Below, one piece after another: positions 36,793-38,009 of a stretch of DNA of 38,009 nucleotides. The notes below the pieces were generated by a model. It was not told where the DNA came from and ran no database searches. It saw only the letters and a program-made list of their open reading frames with translations. Origin of the DNA: Sediminibacterium sp. (GTDB lineage Bacteria; Bacteroidota; Bacteroidia; Chitinophagales; Chitinophagaceae); the NCBI GenBank assembly GCA_028687975.1, contig JAQTZD010000002.1, positions 1 to 38,009 on the forward strand, written 5' to 3'. The translations under genes and the position numbers were made by a program. Each line of letters begins with the position of its first letter. Position 1 is the stretch's first letter.

Positions 36793-37965
36793 ATGAATAT
36801 AACCTTTGACCAACAATTGTCAAAAATGAGAAAGGAGCAGGAGCAGCTCATCGAAAAAACCAATCATCCGGTTGAAATAAGTAATGGAGTTTATTGTCGC
36901 TATCAACATCCCGTACTTACTGCAGCACATGTACCACTAAATTGGCGCTATGATTTTGATTGTCGGAGCAATCCGTTTTTAATGGAGCGTTTCGGCATCA
37001 ATTCGGTGCTGAATGCGGGTGCGATCAAGTGGGAAGGTAAATATTTACTGATGGCCAGAGTTGAAGGCGCAGACCGGAAATCATTTTTTGCCATAGCAGA
37101 AAGTGAGAATGGAACAGATCGTTTTCGGTTTTGGGACACTCCTGTTCAGATGCCGGAAACCGAAGACCCCGATACAAATGTTTATGATATCAGGTTGGTG
37201 CACCACGAAGATGGATGGATTTACGGACTGTTTTGCACCGAAAGAAAAGCACCCGGTGTACCTGCATCAGATCAGTCTTCGGCCATTGCGCAATGTGGCA
37301 TAGCAAGAACCAGGGATATGAAGTCATGGGAACGCTTACCCGATTTGAAAACTCCTTCGGCACAACAGCGGAATGTTGTGTTGCATCCTGAATTTGTACA
37401 GGGTAAGTATGTATTTTATACCCGTCCGCAGGAGGCTTTCATAGATGCAGGTGGTGGAATCGGACTGGGATTTGCAGACGACATCACCCGTGCAGTGATC
37501 TCCGAAGAAATACTGATTGATCGGAAAATATACCACACTGTGTATGAATTAAAGAATGGTCTTGGTCCGGCGCCAATCAAAACAAAAGCAGGCTGGCTGC
37601 ATCTGGCCCATGGTGTGCGAAACACGGCTGCAGGGTTGCGGTATGTATTGTACCTGTTTATGACAGACCTTCAGGATATCGCTAAAGTTATTTATAAACC
37701 AGCAGGTTATTTTATGGCACCGGAGGGAGAAGAACGGGTTGGAGATGTATCTAATGTTTTGTTCTCTAACGGGTGGATTGCTGATCCGGATGGAACGATT
37801 CATATTTACTATGCATCTTCGGATACCAGGATGCATGTTGCCAAAACAACAACGGAACAATTACTGGATTATTTAATGAATACACCTGAAGATGGTTTCA
37901 GGTCTGCTGCATCTGTTCAAAGGATCAATCAACTCATCAAAAAAAACCATAAGTGGAAGAACTGA
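36793..37965 (+). CDS. GH130 4-O-beta-D-mannosyl-D-glucose phosphorylase
   Basis: The 390-aa protein closely resembles the characterised B. fragilis mannosylglucose phosphorylase (GH130 subfamily 1, also 390 aa) through most of its length. Shared blocks are YPVLTAAH-like (40-46), NPFLMERFG, VLNAGAIKWEGKY, RVEGADRKSFFA, NVYDIRL with the probable proton donor D132, QRNVVLHPEF, WLHLAHGVR and AGYFMAPEGEERVGDVSNVLFSNGW. The enzyme cleaves mannosyl-beta-1,4-glucose with phosphate to mannose-1-phosphate and glucose in the cytoplasm. No signal peptide is present. Its last 13 nt overlap a following epimerase gene that would supply the substrate from mannobiose. Confidence 0.93.
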   Translation: MNITFDQQLSKMRKEQEQLIEKTNHPVEISNGVYCRYQHPVLTAAHVPLNWRYDFDCRSNPFLMERFGINSVLNAGAIKWEGKYLLMARVEGADRKSFFAIAESENGTDRFRFWDTPVQMPETEDPDTNVYDIRLVHHEDGWIYGLFCTERKAPGVPASDQSSAIAQCGIARTRDMKSWERLPDLKTPSAQQRNVVLHPEFVQGKYVFYTRPQEAFIDAGGGIGLGFADDITRAVISEEILIDRKIYHTVYELKNGLGPAPIKTKAGWLHLAHGVRNTAAGLRYVLYLFMTDLQDIAKVIYKPAGYFMAPEGEERVGDVSNVLFSNGWIADPDGTIHIYYASSDTRMHVAKTTTEQLLDYLMNTPEDGFRSAASVQRINQLIKKNHKWKN

Positions 37966-38009
37966 AACAATACCAGGCAGAAGTAGAATCGGAGCTGCAA
38001 TCGATTCTT
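37953..38009 (+). CDS. Cellobiose/mannobiose 2-epimerase, 5' fragment (runs off window)
   Basis: Starting from GTG at 37953, the frame stays open to the window end (19 codons, VEELKQYQAEVESELQSIL). It overlaps the end of the GH130 gene by 13 nt. The helical start with LKQY...E...L..IL is like the N-terminus of N-acylglucosamine-2-epimerase-family cellobiose epimerases, which follow GH130_1 in B. fragilis and others. These convert mannobiose to mannosylglucose. Only 19 residues are visible, so the identification relies mostly on context. Confidence 0.55.
   Translation, partial: MEELKQYQAEVESELQSIL

Noticed and set aside
1..38009. CRISPR arrays, tRNA/rRNA genes, insertion sequences, prophage or T-box/riboswitch elements
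   Set aside because: No regularly spaced repeats, transposase or integrase frames, tRNA-like folds or recognisable riboswitch cores were found. The leader upstream of ilvE is explained by a peptide attenuator and not by a T-box.

Overview
The window looks like chromosomal DNA of a Bacteroidota, most likely a member of Chitinophagaceae or a close relative. The evidence is a SusC/SusD pair, promoter-like elements of the Bacteroidetes type (TTTG / TAnnTTTG), weak Shine-Dalgarno sequences, moderate GC and typical proteins of that group. I see no tRNA, rRNA, CRISPR array, insertion sequence or prophage. The window is almost fully coding and its longest intergenic stretch is about 256 bp.

Region 1 (1-8936) holds housekeeping genes. 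recR is on the minus strand, divergent from serC, a DUF1015 protein, an exported TPR protein, a long-chain acyl-CoA synthetase and a hybrid REC-PAS-histidine kinase. A 520-aa protein of unknown function on the minus strand overlaps the end of the kinase gene tail to tail.

Region 2 (9150-26214) is a 17-kb, 13-gene same-strand cluster for branched-chain amino acids and threonine: leuA-leuC-leuD-leuB, then ilvE-ilvD-ilvB-ilvN-ilvC-ilvA, then thrA-thrB-thrC. It converts aspartate to threonine, threonine to 2-oxobutyrate, and these to Ile, Val and Leu. Between leuB and ilvE lies an unlisted 32-codon leader peptide rich in Ile, Val, Thr and Leu codons. It sits behind a good Bacteroidetes-type promoter and is followed by a perfect intrinsic terminator and a competing antiterminator pairing: a textbook ribosome-mediated attenuator. 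A second, weaker candidate leader (10 codons, Ile-Leu-Ile-Leu) precedes leuA, whose product lacks the usual C-terminal feedback domain.

Region 3 (26216-38009) looks like a beta-mannan polysaccharide utilization locus. A leftward operon (AraC regulator, SGNH hydrolase, CE2-type esterase) diverges from a rightward operon: SusC, SusD, an IPT/TIG surface lipoprotein, a sodium:sugar symporter, a GH130 mannosylglucose phosphorylase and the first 19 codons of a probable cellobiose/mannobiose 2-epimerase cut by the window edge. Two ATAGTAC half-sites exactly 21 bp apart lie just upstream of a perfect TAnnTTTG element before susC and are a candidate AraC operator. The inferred flow is capture and import of (acetylated) mannan fragments, de-acetylation, uptake of disaccharides by the symporter, epimerization and phosphorolysis.
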